NCBI RefSeq assembly: GCF_044769865.1
Contig: NZ_JBIZWA010000001.1
Coordinates: 1,612,001-1,676,000, forward strand
DNA: 64,000 nucleotides
From: Homoserinimonas sp044769865
GTDB lineage: Bacteria; Actinomycetota; Actinomycetes; Actinomycetales; Microbacteriaceae
Reading direction: 5' to 3'
Below the pieces are notes generated by a model. The model saw only the letters and a list, made by a program, of their open reading frames with translations, did no database searches and was not told the origin of the DNA. Every line of letters begins with the position of its first letter. Position 1 is the stretch's first letter. The position numbers and the translations under genes are program-made. Shown piece by piece: positions 50,954 through 60,231 of this stretch.

Positions 50954-51021
50954 TGGCGCTACAGTTCTTGGCCTTGCGCGGCTGAAAAAGCAGGCGCGCA
51001 AGGCCAGAACGTGTAGCGCCA
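50954..51021. repeat. Long imperfect hairpin after the aldehyde dehydrogenase
   Basis: Arms of about 27 bases (50954-50980 and 50995-51021), nearly complementary, around a 14-base centre; the ends read TGGCGCTACA and TGTAGCGCCA. Possibly a terminator or a further interspersed palindrome. Confidence 0.75.
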
Positions 51022-51130
51022 TCGTGCGTTGCAGGGGGTTGCTTGCGAGCCGGCGCACTGCCCGGTTCCGGATGCCGCGGCTCGGCGCCCACGAAGGACC
51101 CGCGGCCGAGCATCCGCTAGACTTGTTCAC

Positions 51131-51220
51131 GGCTCCTCGCGTGGCGCCATCCAGGCCAACTCCCCCAGGGCAGAAATGCAGCAAGGGTAACCGGGCTCTG
51201 GCGGGTGCGCGAGGGGTCCT
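51131..51220 (+). ncRNA. ffs: Signal recognition particle RNA (4.5S type)
   Basis: The conserved actinobacterial core is recognisable: CCAACTCCCCCAGGGC, the GCAGAAATGC tetraloop hairpin, AGCAAGGGTAACCGGGCTCT and GGCGGG. The 5' CCTCGCG pairs with the 3' CGCGAGG. A -10 box TAGACT (51118-51123) lies just upstream, and a TTTCTTTTTTG tract after the 3' end acts as terminator. Binds Ffh for membrane-protein targeting. Ends are placed to within a few bases. Confidence 0.88.
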
Positions 51221-51317
51221 TTCTTTTTTGCGGGGTGATCTCCCGAGTCGCACCAGCAGGGTGGATGCGGCGGATGCCCGGGGGCAGATGTTTCGAACGC
51301 GAGCGTAGGGTGTCATC

Positions 51318-53423
51318 GTGGCTCGAAACATCTACATCACGTCCGTCGAAGGACACGCAGGCAAGTCGACCATCGCCCTCGGACTGCTCGACACCCTCAC
51401 CCACGAGGCCTCGCGGGTGGGCGTGTTCCGACCGGTCGCGCGCTCCATCAGTGAGCGGGACTACGTGCTCGAGCTGCTGCTCAGCCACGACGGCGTCGAC
51501 CTCGACTATGAGCAGTGCCTCGGCGTCACCTACGACGATGTGCACGCCGATCCGGATGCCGCCCTCTCACGCATCGTCGAGCGCTTCAAAGCGGTCGAGG
51601 CCCAGTGTGACGTCGTCGTCGTGCTCGGCTCCGACTACACCGATGTGGGGAGCCCCACCGAGCTTTCCTACAACGCTCGGATCGCCGCCAACCTGGGCGC
51701 GCCGGTGCTGCTCGTGCTCGGCGGCCAATCGGCCGAGACTGGGCCCCGGAGCGGGGATGAGCTGGCCCAGGTGTTCGGCCTCGCCACACAGGAGCTCGAC
51801 TCCGCCCACGCCCACCTGCTCGGGGTCATCGCCAACAGGGCCGAGCCGCAGCTGACGGAGGAGATCCGATCGGCGCTCGCCGAGGAATCCGGTGACGTGC
51901 CCGTCTGGGTGATTCCCGACGACCCGTTCCTCATCGCGCCCACGATGGCGCACCTCCTCGAGGCCGTCGACGGCACCCTCATCAAGGGCGATGCCGCGCT
52001 CCTCCAGCGGGAAGCCCTCGGCGTCGTCATGACGGGTATGTCGATGGAGAACTGCCTCACCCGCCTCATCGAGGGTGCCGTCGTCGTCGTTGCCGGAGAC
52101 CGCTCCGACGTGCTGCTCGGCATGCTGATGGCGCACACCTCCGACACCTTCCCGTCCCTCTCGGGCATCATCCTCAACGGCGGCTTCGACCTGCTGCCGC
52201 AGATCGAGCGACTCATCGACGGGCTCGCGCCGACGCTGCCGATCATCCGCACCGAGCTCGGCACCTACGACACCGCACAGCGTGTCACCCGCACGCGAGG
52301 GCGGATGGCGGCGGATTCCCCGCGCAAGCGGGAGACCGCGATCGCCCTCTTCGAGGAGCACGTCGACGCGGCCGACCTGCTGGGGCGCCTGCAGGTCTCC
52401 CGATCCGAGACGATCACCCCCCTCATGTTCGAGTACGACCTCCTCGCCCGCGCGCGGCAGGCCGGCCGCCACATCGTGCTCCCGGAGGGGAGCGACGACC
52501 GCATCCTGCAGGCGGCGAGCACCCTCCTGCGGCGCAACGTGGCAAAGCTCACGATCCTCGGCGACGAGTCGGAGGTGCGCTCCCGGGCGGCCGGGCTCGG
52601 CCTCGACATCGCGGATGCGAGCATCCTGAGCCCCTTCGATGAGGAGCTGCGCCAACGCTTCGCTGAGGAGTACGCCCGACTCCGCGCCCACAAGGGCATG
52701 ACGGTGGATGTCGCGCGCGAGACGGTGACGGATGTCTCCTACTTCGGCACCATGATGGTGCACCTGGGCCTCGCCGACGGCATGGTCTCCGGCGCCGCGC
52801 ACACGACCGCGCACACCATCCGACCGGGCTTCGAGATCATCAAGACCCGGCCAGACACCTCCGTAGTCTCCAGCATCTTCCTCATGTGCCTCGAAGACCG
52901 GGTGCTGGCGTACGGCGACTGCGCCGTCATCCCCGACCCGGATGCGGGCCAGCTCGCCGACATCGCCATCTCCTCTGCCGAGACGGCACAGCAGTTCGGC
53001 ATCGACCCCCGCGTCGCGATGCTGTCGTACTCGACGGGGGAGTCTGGCAGCGGCGCCGACGTCGACAAGGTGCGCGAGGCGACCGCCCTCGTGCGCGAGA
53101 GGCGCCCCGAGCTGCCTGTTGCCGGCCCGATCCAGTACGACGCCGCGGTGGATGCCGCGGTCGGCAGGTCCAAGATGCCCGATTCGGATGTCGCGGGGCG
53201 AGCAACGGTCTTCGTGTTCCCCGACCTCAACACCGGCAACAACACCTACAAGGCGGTGCAGCGCAGCGCGGGAGCTGTCGCGATCGGCCCCGTCCTCCAG
53301 GGACTCAACAAACCCATCAACGACCTCTCCAGGGGAGCCCTCGTGCAGGACATCGTCAACACCGTCGCGATCACGGCCATCCAGGCTGCCTCGCCTGTCG
53401 ACGTTCAGGAGCGCCGCGCGTGA
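51318..53423 (+). CDS. pta: Phosphate acetyltransferase
   Basis: 701-residue long-form Pta. The N-terminal P-loop-like domain (SVEGHAGKSTIALGLLDTL) is regulatory; DRTGG-type middle region; C-terminal catalytic PTA domain from about 370 (ARQAGRHIVLPEGSDDRIL, GMVSGAAHTTAHTIRPGFEI, FPDLNTGNNTYKAVQRS). Interconverts acetyl-CoA and acetyl phosphate. GTG start with TAGGGT ending 6 bases before it (leaderless). GTGA overlap with ackA. Confidence 0.96.
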   Translation: MARNIYITSVEGHAGKSTIALGLLDTLTHEASRVGVFRPVARSISERDYVLELLLSHDGVDLDYEQCLGVTYDDVHADPDAALSRIVERFKAVEAQCDVVVVLGSDYTDVGSPTELSYNARIAANLGAPVLLVLGGQSAETGPRSGDELAQVFGLATQELDSAHAHLLGVIANRAEPQLTEEIRSALAEESGDVPVWVIPDDPFLIAPTMAHLLEAVDGTLIKGDAALLQREALGVVMTGMSMENCLTRLIEGAVVVVAGDRSDVLLGMLMAHTSDTFPSLSGIILNGGFDLLPQIERLIDGLAPTLPIIRTELGTYDTAQRVTRTRGRMAADSPRKRETAIALFEEHVDAADLLGRLQVSRSETITPLMFEYDLLARARQAGRHIVLPEGSDDRILQAASTLLRRNVAKLTILGDESEVRSRAAGLGLDIADASILSPFDEELRQRFAEEYARLRAHKGMTVDVARETVTDVSYFGTMMVHLGLADGMVSGAAHTTAHTIRPGFEIIKTRPDTSVVSSIFLMCLEDRVLAYGDCAVIPDPDAGQLADIAISSAETAQQFGIDPRVAMLSYSTGESGSGADVDKVREATALVRERRPELPVAGPIQYDAAVDAAVGRSKMPDSDVAGRATVFVFPDLNTGNNTYKAVQRSAGAVAIGPVLQGLNKPINDLSRGALVQDIVNTVAITAIQAASPVDVQERRA

Positions 53424-54547
53424 GCCTCGTCTTCGTCGTCAACTCCGGCTCCTCCTCCATCAAATACCAGCTCGTCGACGTCGACACAGGCGAGTCCCTC
53501 GTCGGCGGACTCATCGAACGCATCGGTGAAGCAGGCTCCCCGATCCCAGACCACGAGTTCGGCATGAGCATCGTGCTGGCGAAGCTCGGCGACCGCGGCG
53601 ATGACATCGTCGCTGTCGGGCATCGGGTCGTCCACGGGGGGCCGAACTTCAGCTCAGCGACCCTCATCGACGACGCCGTCGAGGAGGAGATCGACCAGCT
53701 CTCGGTGCTCGCACCGCTGCACAACCCGGGCAGCGTGCGCGGAATCCGGGCCGCTCGCGCCGCCCTGCCGAACATTCCCCATGTCGCGATCTTCGACACG
53801 GCCTTCCACGCGACGCTCCCGCCGGAGGCATTTACCTACGCGATCGACACCAGCATCGCCAGTGAGTACAAGATCCGTCGCTACGGGTTCCACGGCACCT
53901 CCCACCAGTACGTCTCGCGCCGTGCCGCCGAGTTTCTGGGCCGCCCACTCGAGTCGCTACGCACGATCGTGCTGCACCTCGGCAACGGCGCATCCGTCAC
54001 GGCGGTCGACGGGGGCCGATCGGTCGATACGTCGATGGGTCTCACCCCGCTGGAGGGTCTCGTCATGGGAACCCGCTCCGGCGACATCGACGCGGGCGTC
54101 GTCTTCCACCTCGCAAGGGAGGCAGGCCTCTCGATCGATGAGATCGACGTGCTGCTCAACCGTCGCAGCGGGCTGCTCGGCCTCACCGGCACGGGAGACA
54201 TGCGCGACGTGCAGGAGGCCGCCTCGGGCGGTGACGGGGTCGCGTCGGCGGCCCTCGCGATCTGGCGCCACCGCATCCGTCACTACATCGGGGCCTACGT
54301 CGCCGGGCTCGGTGGCCTCGACGCCCTCGTCTTCACGGCGGGCATCGGCGAGAACAACGCGTTGCTGCGGCGGCGAGCGCTCGCGGGGCTTGAGTTCCTC
54401 GGCATCCACGTCGACGACGACCGCAACGAACTCCAGTCGCGCGCGGAGCGCTACATCTCGCCGGAAGGCGCCCCCGTCGCGGTGCTCGTGATCCCCACCA
54501 ACGAGGAACTCGAGATCGCACGGCAGGCGGCGGCCCTCGTGGCGTGA
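53420..54547 (+). CDS. ackA: Acetate kinase
   Basis: 375-residue acetate kinase, a little short but complete. VVNSGSSSIKYQLVD (N-terminal phosphate loop), GHRVVHGG, FDTAFHATLPPEAF, RRYGFHGTSHQYVS and TAGIGENNALLRR are family signatures. It forms acetate and ATP from acetyl phosphate and works with Pta in overflow or acetate assimilation. The GTG start overlaps the pta stop. Confidence 0.96.
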   Translation: MSLVFVVNSGSSSIKYQLVDVDTGESLVGGLIERIGEAGSPIPDHEFGMSIVLAKLGDRGDDIVAVGHRVVHGGPNFSSATLIDDAVEEEIDQLSVLAPLHNPGSVRGIRAARAALPNIPHVAIFDTAFHATLPPEAFTYAIDTSIASEYKIRRYGFHGTSHQYVSRRAAEFLGRPLESLRTIVLHLGNGASVTAVDGGRSVDTSMGLTPLEGLVMGTRSGDIDAGVVFHLAREAGLSIDEIDVLLNRRSGLLGLTGTGDMRDVQEAASGGDGVASAALAIWRHRIRHYIGAYVAGLGGLDALVFTAGIGENNALLRRRALAGLEFLGIHVDDDRNELQSRAERYISPEGAPVAVLVIPTNEELEIARQAAALVA

Positions 54548-54607
54548 CCCCACCGGCGCGCGTGGCGTGACACACCGCAGCATCGCCGCGCCGGCTGCAT
54601 CTTCCCT

Positions 54608-55558
54608 TCATCCTTCTGGCTGCGCTCCAACGCAACTCCGGAGAACTGGCGACACGCCGCCTGTCACGACCGCTTCCGCCGGAGTGTCGCCGTTCTTCCG
54701 AAGTTGCGTTGCCCCGTTTCGCCACGATCGCAGCCTTCGCAGTGTCTTCGCATCCGACACCGCGCGCTCAATCGCGATAAGCGTCTGCGGCCAGGTCTCG
54801 AAGATGTGCGCTGGCCGCAGGCGCAACACATGTCTCCCCAGCGATTCAGAATGGATGTCTCGGTCCCGGTCTAACGCGAACCTATCCTCGCCATGCCACT
54901 TGCGACCGTCGATCTCCAGCCCGATGCAGCCTTCGACCACGAGATCCTGATGGCCGAGACCCGGTACGTATCCCTGTGGTTCGACTTGGAATCCGACGTG
55001 TTGCAGTCGCAAGCGGACGATCGTCTCGTTGCCTGAGCCGCTCTCGAAGTGGAGCGTGGTCGTCTCCCGCTGCACTCTCCGCGGTGCGCTGCGGAACACC
55101 CGCCAGACCTCGTCTGGCTGGAGCAGTTCTTCATGGCCCGCAGATTCGAGCGCGGCGACCGCATTCTCGGAGTCAAGGCAGTGCATTGCTTGCCGGAGCG
55201 CTTCGGCCGGCCCGGCGACAAACCGTGTCTCCATCACGAGGCGTGGCTCGACCCAGTGAAGGCGAGCTCCTCGGGCTGGCGTGACTGCACTACCGGGCAT
55301 GACCTGCACGTGCGTGTCACGGTCGTGTCCCGCCCACACCTCGGCCCGGCGCAACACCGTCACGCAGGTGATGGCGCCGCCCAGCTCGGCGGCGCGGAGG
55401 ATGTTGAGGTCTACGTGAGTGCAGGCATAGGTTCCGCGCCGCGGTCGAGTCACTCGCCCGTCCGCGACTCCCCGGTGGAGTTGCCACGGCGTGACGCCGT
55501 GTGCGCGTAGTTCGCGAGTTGTGGCCACGTGTCCCAGCGTGCAAAGAAGAGTCGGCAT
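54608..55558 (-). CDS. DUF559/AbiEi-like endonuclease-domain protein
   Basis: 316 residues. The N-terminus (about 1-60, GHVATTRELRAHGVTPWQLH and GRVTRPRRGTYA) resembles the AbiEi antitoxin-type winged helix, and the C-terminal half carries a Vsr-like DUF559 nuclease core (GLEIDGRKWHGEDRFALDRD and LGRHVLRLRP). ATG 55558 is chosen since the domain begins there. The last 35 codons are the palindromic element B, so the tail is probably repeat-derived. No partner toxin gene is nearby. Common in actinobacteria, with unknown function. Confidence 0.8.
   Translation of the reverse strand: MPTLLCTLGHVATTRELRAHGVTPWQLHRGVADGRVTRPRRGTYACTHVDLNILRAAELGGAITCVTVLRRAEVWAGHDRDTHVQVMPGSAVTPARGARLHWVEPRLVMETRFVAGPAEALRQAMHCLDSENAVAALESAGHEELLQPDEVWRVFRSAPRRVQRETTTLHFESGSGNETIVRLRLQHVGFQVEPQGYVPGLGHQDLVVEGCIGLEIDGRKWHGEDRFALDRDRDIHSESLGRHVLRLRPAHIFETWPQTLIAIERAVSDAKTLRRLRSWRNGATQLRKNGDTPAEAVVTGGVSPVLRSCVGAQPEG
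54628..54711. repeat. Palindromic element B
   Basis: Two 28-base arms (54628-54655 and 54684-54711), identical when inverted except for a few positions, around a 28-base centre beginning GCCGCC as in element A. It lies between convergent ackA and the DUF559 gene and forms the end of the latter's coding sequence. Confidence 0.85.
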
Positions 55559-55676
55559 GTGCCGATCGTGGGAAGACTGCGGCCCCGTCGTGTCGGGATG
55601 CAAACGGTAGCGGGGAAGACCCCGCAGGGGCGCGTCTGTGGAGGAACCGACTTGCTTTGGACGAGTTTGACTGCAC

Positions 55677-55760
55677 CAACGCAACTTCGGATTTCTGGCG
55701 ACTCGCCGAATCTGCCGGCGCGTTTTCTCGGCGTGGCGCCATATCTCCGTAGATCGGTTG
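55677..55760. repeat. Palindromic element C, degraded
   Basis: The left arm (CAACGCAACTTCGGA then TTTCTGGCGACTCGCC) matches elements A and B closely; the right arm pairs at about 22 of 31 positions. It lies between the DUF559 gene start and dnaX, so the DUF559 gene is bracketed by copies B and C. The 322 bases 55559-55880 otherwise contain only the dnaX promoter. Confidence 0.7.
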
Positions 55761-55880
55761 GCGTCCGGGGACCAGGAAGGACGCGACCAGCGGCCCGCCG
55801 CGGTCCCGCCCGTGGCCGTCGCGGGACTGGCTCACGCCGCCCGGCGCCCGCTGTCAGTGGCCCCGACTACGATTGAGCCC

Positions 55881-58280
55881 GTGGTTACCGCCCTCTATCG
55901 CCGCTACCGGCCCGAGACCTTTGCCGAGCTCATCGGGCAGTCGCAGGTGACCGATCCGCTCACCACCGCGTTGCGCACCGATCGGGTCAACCACGCCTAC
56001 CTCTTCAGTGGTCCGAGGGGCTGCGGCAAGACGACATCCGCCCGCATCTTGGCGCGCTGCCTCAATTGTGCCGAGGGTCCCACCGACACCCCATGTGGTG
56101 TGTGCCCCAGCTGCGTCGAGTTGAGCCGCGACGGTGGCGGCTCCCTCGATGTCGTCGAGATCGACGCCGCCAGCCACAACGGTGTCGACGACGCGCGCGA
56201 CCTCCGCGAGCGGGCCGTCTTCGCGCCCGCGCGTGACCGGTTCAAGATCTTCATCCTCGACGAGGCCCACATGGTCACGCCGCAGGGCTTCAACGCGCTC
56301 CTCAAGATCGTCGAAGAACCGCCGGAGCACATCAAGTTCATCTTCGCCACGACCGAGCCAGACAAGGTCATCGGCACGATTCGCTCGCGCACGCATCACT
56401 ATCCGTTCCGCCTGGTGCCGCCCGCCCAGATGCTCGACTACGTCGGTCACCTCTGCGAGAGCGAGGGCGTCGCCGTCGAGGCGGGCGTGCTTCCGCTCGT
56501 CGTGCGGGCCGGTGGCGGGTCTGTGCGTGACACGCTCTCCCTGCTCGACCAGCTCATCGCGGGCTCGGAGGGCGACACGGTCGTCTACGAGCGGGCCGTC
56601 GCCCTCCTCGGCTACACGCACGGCGCGCTGCTGGGCGAGGTCATCGACGCCCTGGGCGCGAAGGATGCCTCGGCCGCGTTCGAGACGGTCGATCGCGTCA
56701 TCCAGACGGGGCAAGACCCGCGCCGCTTCGTCGAAGACCTGCTCGAGAAACTTCGCGATCTGATCGTCGTGAGCGCGTTCCCGCTCGGCAACCACCAGGG
56801 CGCCGCGGCCGTGCTGCGGGGCGTGCAGCCCGACGAGCTCGACCACATGGCGCAGCAGGCGGCCCGCTTCGGCCAGGCCGAACTGAGCCGCACGGCAGAC
56901 ATCGTCGCCTCCGCGCTCACCGAGATGACGGGCGCCACGTCACCGCGACTCCACCTCGAACTCATGGTCGCGCGCGTGCTCGTGCCCGCATCCGACGACA
57001 CCGAGCGCGGAGCGCTCGCCCGCGTCGAGCGTCTCGAGCGCCGGGTCGGGGTGGCGGCGGCGGATGTTGCGCCCGCCGCACAGTCGCAGGCGAGCGTCTC
57101 CGCGGAGGTGCACTCCCGCGTCGCGCCCGCTCCCGCATCGATCCCGGCAACGTCCCCTGCCGCATCCGCGTCGCCGGTCGAGCCCGCGCCGACTCCGGCC
57201 GCCGCTGCGCAGCCCGCCGCGGAGGAACGCACCGCACCTGCAGGCGCGCCGAGAGGCCCCGCGAGTGCGGTCGCACCAGGCGGTACCGGCGCGCCCGGGG
57301 CGGATCGTGGCACGGAAGCCGCCGCCGCGCCGACAGAGAGTGCCACGCCGTCCGAGCAGGTCCCCCCGCCCCAGCAGCCGGTCGGCCCCGTCACAGTGCA
57401 GCAGGTGCGGGATGCCTGGCCGCAGATCCTCGACGCGGTGCAGCAGGCGAAGCGCACCGCCTGGATGGTGCTGTTCACGGCGCAGGTGCGTGAGCTGCGC
57501 GACGGTGACGTGCTCGTGCTCGAGTTCCCGAGCCAGAAAGATGTCGAGTCACTCAAGGCACCGTCCGCGCCGGGCGAGGGCGTGGGCGACTACCTCAAGC
57601 GCGGCGTCGCATCCGTGCTCGGCATCACTCCGAAGCTCATCGCCCGCGTCGCCGCGACGGGGGCAGCCGTAGCGCCCGCCGCCGCCGCGCCGACCTCCGC
57701 CGCGCCGACACAGGCACGCCCGCCGCAGTCCCCGTCGAACGCGCCGTCCCGCCCGGCCCCCTCGGCCAACTCCAGCGCGCCGGCCCGGCGAAACGACGGC
57801 GGCCCTTCGGCCTCGCAGCCCAGCGCGACCGTCTCCGACTGGGCAACCGTCGCGATCCCCGGTGCTGAGACCAGTGCGCCCGCGGAGTCGTCCGCAACAA
57901 GCGCAGCACCCGCATCGCCCGGCGGCGCGCGAGCCAACGTGGCGCCCGACAGCCGTGCGGCGGCCGCTGCCAGCCGCGACGACGAGCCGCCGTTCGACGA
58001 CGAGCCGCCATTCGACCCCGACTACGACAGGGTGCCGCCGCCCGGCGAGCCCGGTGCGCCGTCGGGGGCTCGTCGTCCGTCGCAGGGTGCATCCGGCGCC
58101 CAGCAGAGACCGGCCAAGGCACCGAACAGCGGGCGCCCGCAGGCGAGCGCACCAGCGCGGCAGGGCGCTCCTCACAACGGCCCACAGAAGTACGGCGAGG
58201 CCGTCGTGCGGCAGGTCCTCGGTGCAACCTTCATCGAGGAGCAGCCGCACACTCCGCGCGTGACCCCAGGGATGAACTGA
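55881..58280 (+). CDS. dnaX: DNA polymerase III subunit gamma/tau
   Basis: 799 residues. The AAA+ clamp-loader domain (about 1-370) has P-loop GPRGCGKTT, the zinc-binding CLNCAEGPTDTPCGVCPSC and Walker B ILDEAHMV. Alanine/proline-rich linkers (about 400-500 and 600-760) flank the tau domain (about 510-590, VRDAWPQILDAVQQAKRTAW). GTG 55881 is preferred since TACGAT ends 7 bases before it and the protein then starts VVTALYRRYRPETF. Cotranscribed with recR. Confidence 0.96.
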   Translation: MVTALYRRYRPETFAELIGQSQVTDPLTTALRTDRVNHAYLFSGPRGCGKTTSARILARCLNCAEGPTDTPCGVCPSCVELSRDGGGSLDVVEIDAASHNGVDDARDLRERAVFAPARDRFKIFILDEAHMVTPQGFNALLKIVEEPPEHIKFIFATTEPDKVIGTIRSRTHHYPFRLVPPAQMLDYVGHLCESEGVAVEAGVLPLVVRAGGGSVRDTLSLLDQLIAGSEGDTVVYERAVALLGYTHGALLGEVIDALGAKDASAAFETVDRVIQTGQDPRRFVEDLLEKLRDLIVVSAFPLGNHQGAAAVLRGVQPDELDHMAQQAARFGQAELSRTADIVASALTEMTGATSPRLHLELMVARVLVPASDDTERGALARVERLERRVGVAAADVAPAAQSQASVSAEVHSRVAPAPASIPATSPAASASPVEPAPTPAAAAQPAAEERTAPAGAPRGPASAVAPGGTGAPGADRGTEAAAAPTESATPSEQVPPPQQPVGPVTVQQVRDAWPQILDAVQQAKRTAWMVLFTAQVRELRDGDVLVLEFPSQKDVESLKAPSAPGEGVGDYLKRGVASVLGITPKLIARVAATGAAVAPAAAAPTSAAPTQARPPQSPSNAPSRPAPSANSSAPARRNDGGPSASQPSATVSDWATVAIPGAETSAPAESSATSAAPASPGGARANVAPDSRAAAAASRDDEPPFDDEPPFDPDYDRVPPPGEPGAPSGARRPSQGASGAQQRPAKAPNSGRPQASAPARQGAPHNGPQKYGEAVVRQVLGATFIEEQPHTPRVTPGMN

Positions 58281-58281
58281 C

Positions 58282-58881
58282 ATGTATGAGGGAGTCGTCC
58301 AAGAGCTGATCGACGAGTTCGGTCGCCTGCCGGGAATCGGGCCGAAGTCCGCCCAGCGCATCGCGTTCCACATCCTCCAGACGGAGTCCTACGATGCCGG
58401 TCGCCTGGCCGAGCTCCTGACGATCGTGCGCGAGAAGGTGCGCTTCTGCGACATCTGCGGCAACGTGACGGAGCACGAGACGTGCAGCATCTGCCGCGAC
58501 CCGCGCCGCTCACAGGCCACCATCTGTGTCGTCGAGGAGGCGAAGGATGTCGTCGCGATCGAACGTACGCGCGAGTTCCGCGGCCTCTACCACGTGCTCG
58601 GCGGTGCGATCAGCCCGATCGATGGCGTCGGCCCAGACGACCTGCGCATCCGCCAGCTCATGCGGCGGCTCGCCGACGGCACCGTCACCGAGGTCATCAT
58701 CGCGACCGACCCGAACCTTGAGGGTGAGGCGACGGCGACCTACCTCTCGCGGCTCCTCAACCAGCCGGGACTCTCCGTCTCACGTCTCGCCTCGGGCCTT
58801 CCCGTCGGGGGAGACCTCGAGTACGCCGACGAGGTGACGCTCGGTCGTGCCTTCGAGGGGCGCCGCCTGGTCGAGAACTAG
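58282..58881 (+). CDS. recR: Recombination protein RecR
   Basis: 199-residue RecFOR-pathway protein. Helix-hairpin-helix (GRLPGIGPKSAQRIAF), four-cysteine zinc finger (FCDICGNVTEHETCSIC) and Toprim domain (VVEEAKDVVAIERT, IIATDPNLEGEATATYL). It begins one base after the dnaX stop. Loads RecA at gapped DNA. Confidence 0.97.
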   Translation: MYEGVVQELIDEFGRLPGIGPKSAQRIAFHILQTESYDAGRLAELLTIVREKVRFCDICGNVTEHETCSICRDPRRSQATICVVEEAKDVVAIERTREFRGLYHVLGGAISPIDGVGPDDLRIRQLMRRLADGTVTEVIIATDPNLEGEATATYLSRLLNQPGLSVSRLASGLPVGGDLEYADEVTLGRAFEGRRLVEN

Positions 58882-58965
58882 GCGCCCGAGCAGCCACTAC
58901 ACTTGGGTGCTTGGTGCTTCACCCCGATTGCGCCCAACCCCCTCACGACCCCGGGAGATTTTCGC

Positions 58966-60231
58966 GTGGCCTTGATTGTGCAGAAGTACGGCGGCTCATC
59001 CGTTGCGGATGCCGAGGGCATCAAGCGCGTCGCGTCCCGCATCGTCGCAACCCGCCGCGCGGGCAACGACGTCGTCGTGGTCGTCTCGGCGATGGGTGAC
59101 ACGACCGATGAGCTCCTCGACCTCTCGGCGGCAGTGTCTGAGGCCCCGGCCGGCCGCGAGCTCGACATGCTCCTGACGGCGGGGGAGCGCATCTCGATGG
59201 CGCTCCTTGCGATGGCCATTCGCGACCTCGGTGAGGAGGCGCGCTCCTACACGGGTAGCCAGGCCGGCATGATCACCGACGAGAAGCACGGCGCGGCTCG
59301 CATCGTCGAGGTCTCCCCTCGCCGCGTTCAGGATGCACTTGACCACGGCTACATCGCGATCGTTGCCGGCTTCCAAGGCTTCAACCGCGACTCGGGCGAC
59401 ATCACGACCCTCGGTCGCGGCGGTTCCGACACGACGGCGGTCGCCCTCGCGGCGGCCCTCGACGCTGAGGTCTGCGAAATCTACACCGACGTCGATGGCG
59501 TCTTCACGACCGACCCCCGCATGGTCCCTGCCGCGCAGAAGATCGACCGCATCACCACGGAGGAGATGCTCGAGCTCGCGGCCGCGGGGGCGAAAGTTCT
59601 TTATATCCGCGCAGTGGAATATGCGCGCAGGCACGGCGTCACACTGCACGTCCGTTCCTCGTTTAGTGACAAGCCCGGCACCATCGTGGTGAATTCAACA
59701 GAGGGAGAGACCGTGGAAGAACCGATCATCACGGGCGTCGCTGCCGACCTCAGCGAAGACAAGATCACGGTCGCGGGAGTTCCGGATGTCCCGGGCACCG
59801 CCGCGCGCATCTTCACGATCGCGGCCAGCGCCGGCGCCAACATCGACCTGATCGTGCAGAACTCCTCCACGGTCGACACTGGCCTTGCCGACATCTCCTT
59901 CACGCTCCCGAAGTCGCAGGTCGCCGCGACCCTTGCGGCACTCGAGGCGGGGCGCAGTGAGGTCGGTTTCGCGGGCCTGCAGCACGACGACGGCATCGGC
60001 AAGATCGCGGTGGTCGGCACCGGCATGCGCACCAACACGGGCGTCTCGGCCAAGCTCTTTGCCGCGCTCTCCGAGGCCGGGATCAACATCGAGATGATCT
60101 CGACGAGCGAGATCCGCATCAGCGTTGTCACCCGCGCGGAGATCGTGCCCGACGCCGTCCGCATCATCCACACCGCCTTCGAGCTTGATGCCGACGGCGA
60201 AGCAATCGTCTACGGAGGCACCGGCCGATGA
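58966..60231 (+). CDS. lysC: Aspartokinase
   Basis: 421-residue aspartate kinase, first enzyme of the lysine, threonine and methionine pathway. The kinase domain starts VALIVQKYGGSSVADAEGIK and carries GRGGSDTTAVALAAAL; two ACT domains follow from about 260. GTG 58966 has GGGAG upstream, and a TACACT -10 box lies at 58898-58903. An internal GTG at 59713 preceded by GAGGGAGAGA matches the position of the beta-subunit start (MEEPIITGVA) known from Corynebacterium, so a regulatory beta subunit is probably also made. ATGA overlap with asd. Confidence 0.96.
   Translation: MALIVQKYGGSSVADAEGIKRVASRIVATRRAGNDVVVVVSAMGDTTDELLDLSAAVSEAPAGRELDMLLTAGERISMALLAMAIRDLGEEARSYTGSQAGMITDEKHGAARIVEVSPRRVQDALDHGYIAIVAGFQGFNRDSGDITTLGRGGSDTTAVALAAALDAEVCEIYTDVDGVFTTDPRMVPAAQKIDRITTEEMLELAAAGAKVLYIRAVEYARRHGVTLHVRSSFSDKPGTIVVNSTEGETVEEPIITGVAADLSEDKITVAGVPDVPGTAARIFTIAASAGANIDLIVQNSSTVDTGLADISFTLPKSQVAATLAALEAGRSEVGFAGLQHDDGIGKIAVVGTGMRTNTGVSAKLFAALSEAGINIEMISTSEIRISVVTRAEIVPDAVRIIHTAFELDADGEAIVYGGTGR

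Noticed and set aside
54608..55558. A complete AbiE-type toxin-antitoxin system
   Set aside because: Only the AbiEi-like domain is present; no nucleotidyltransferase toxin gene is adjacent.
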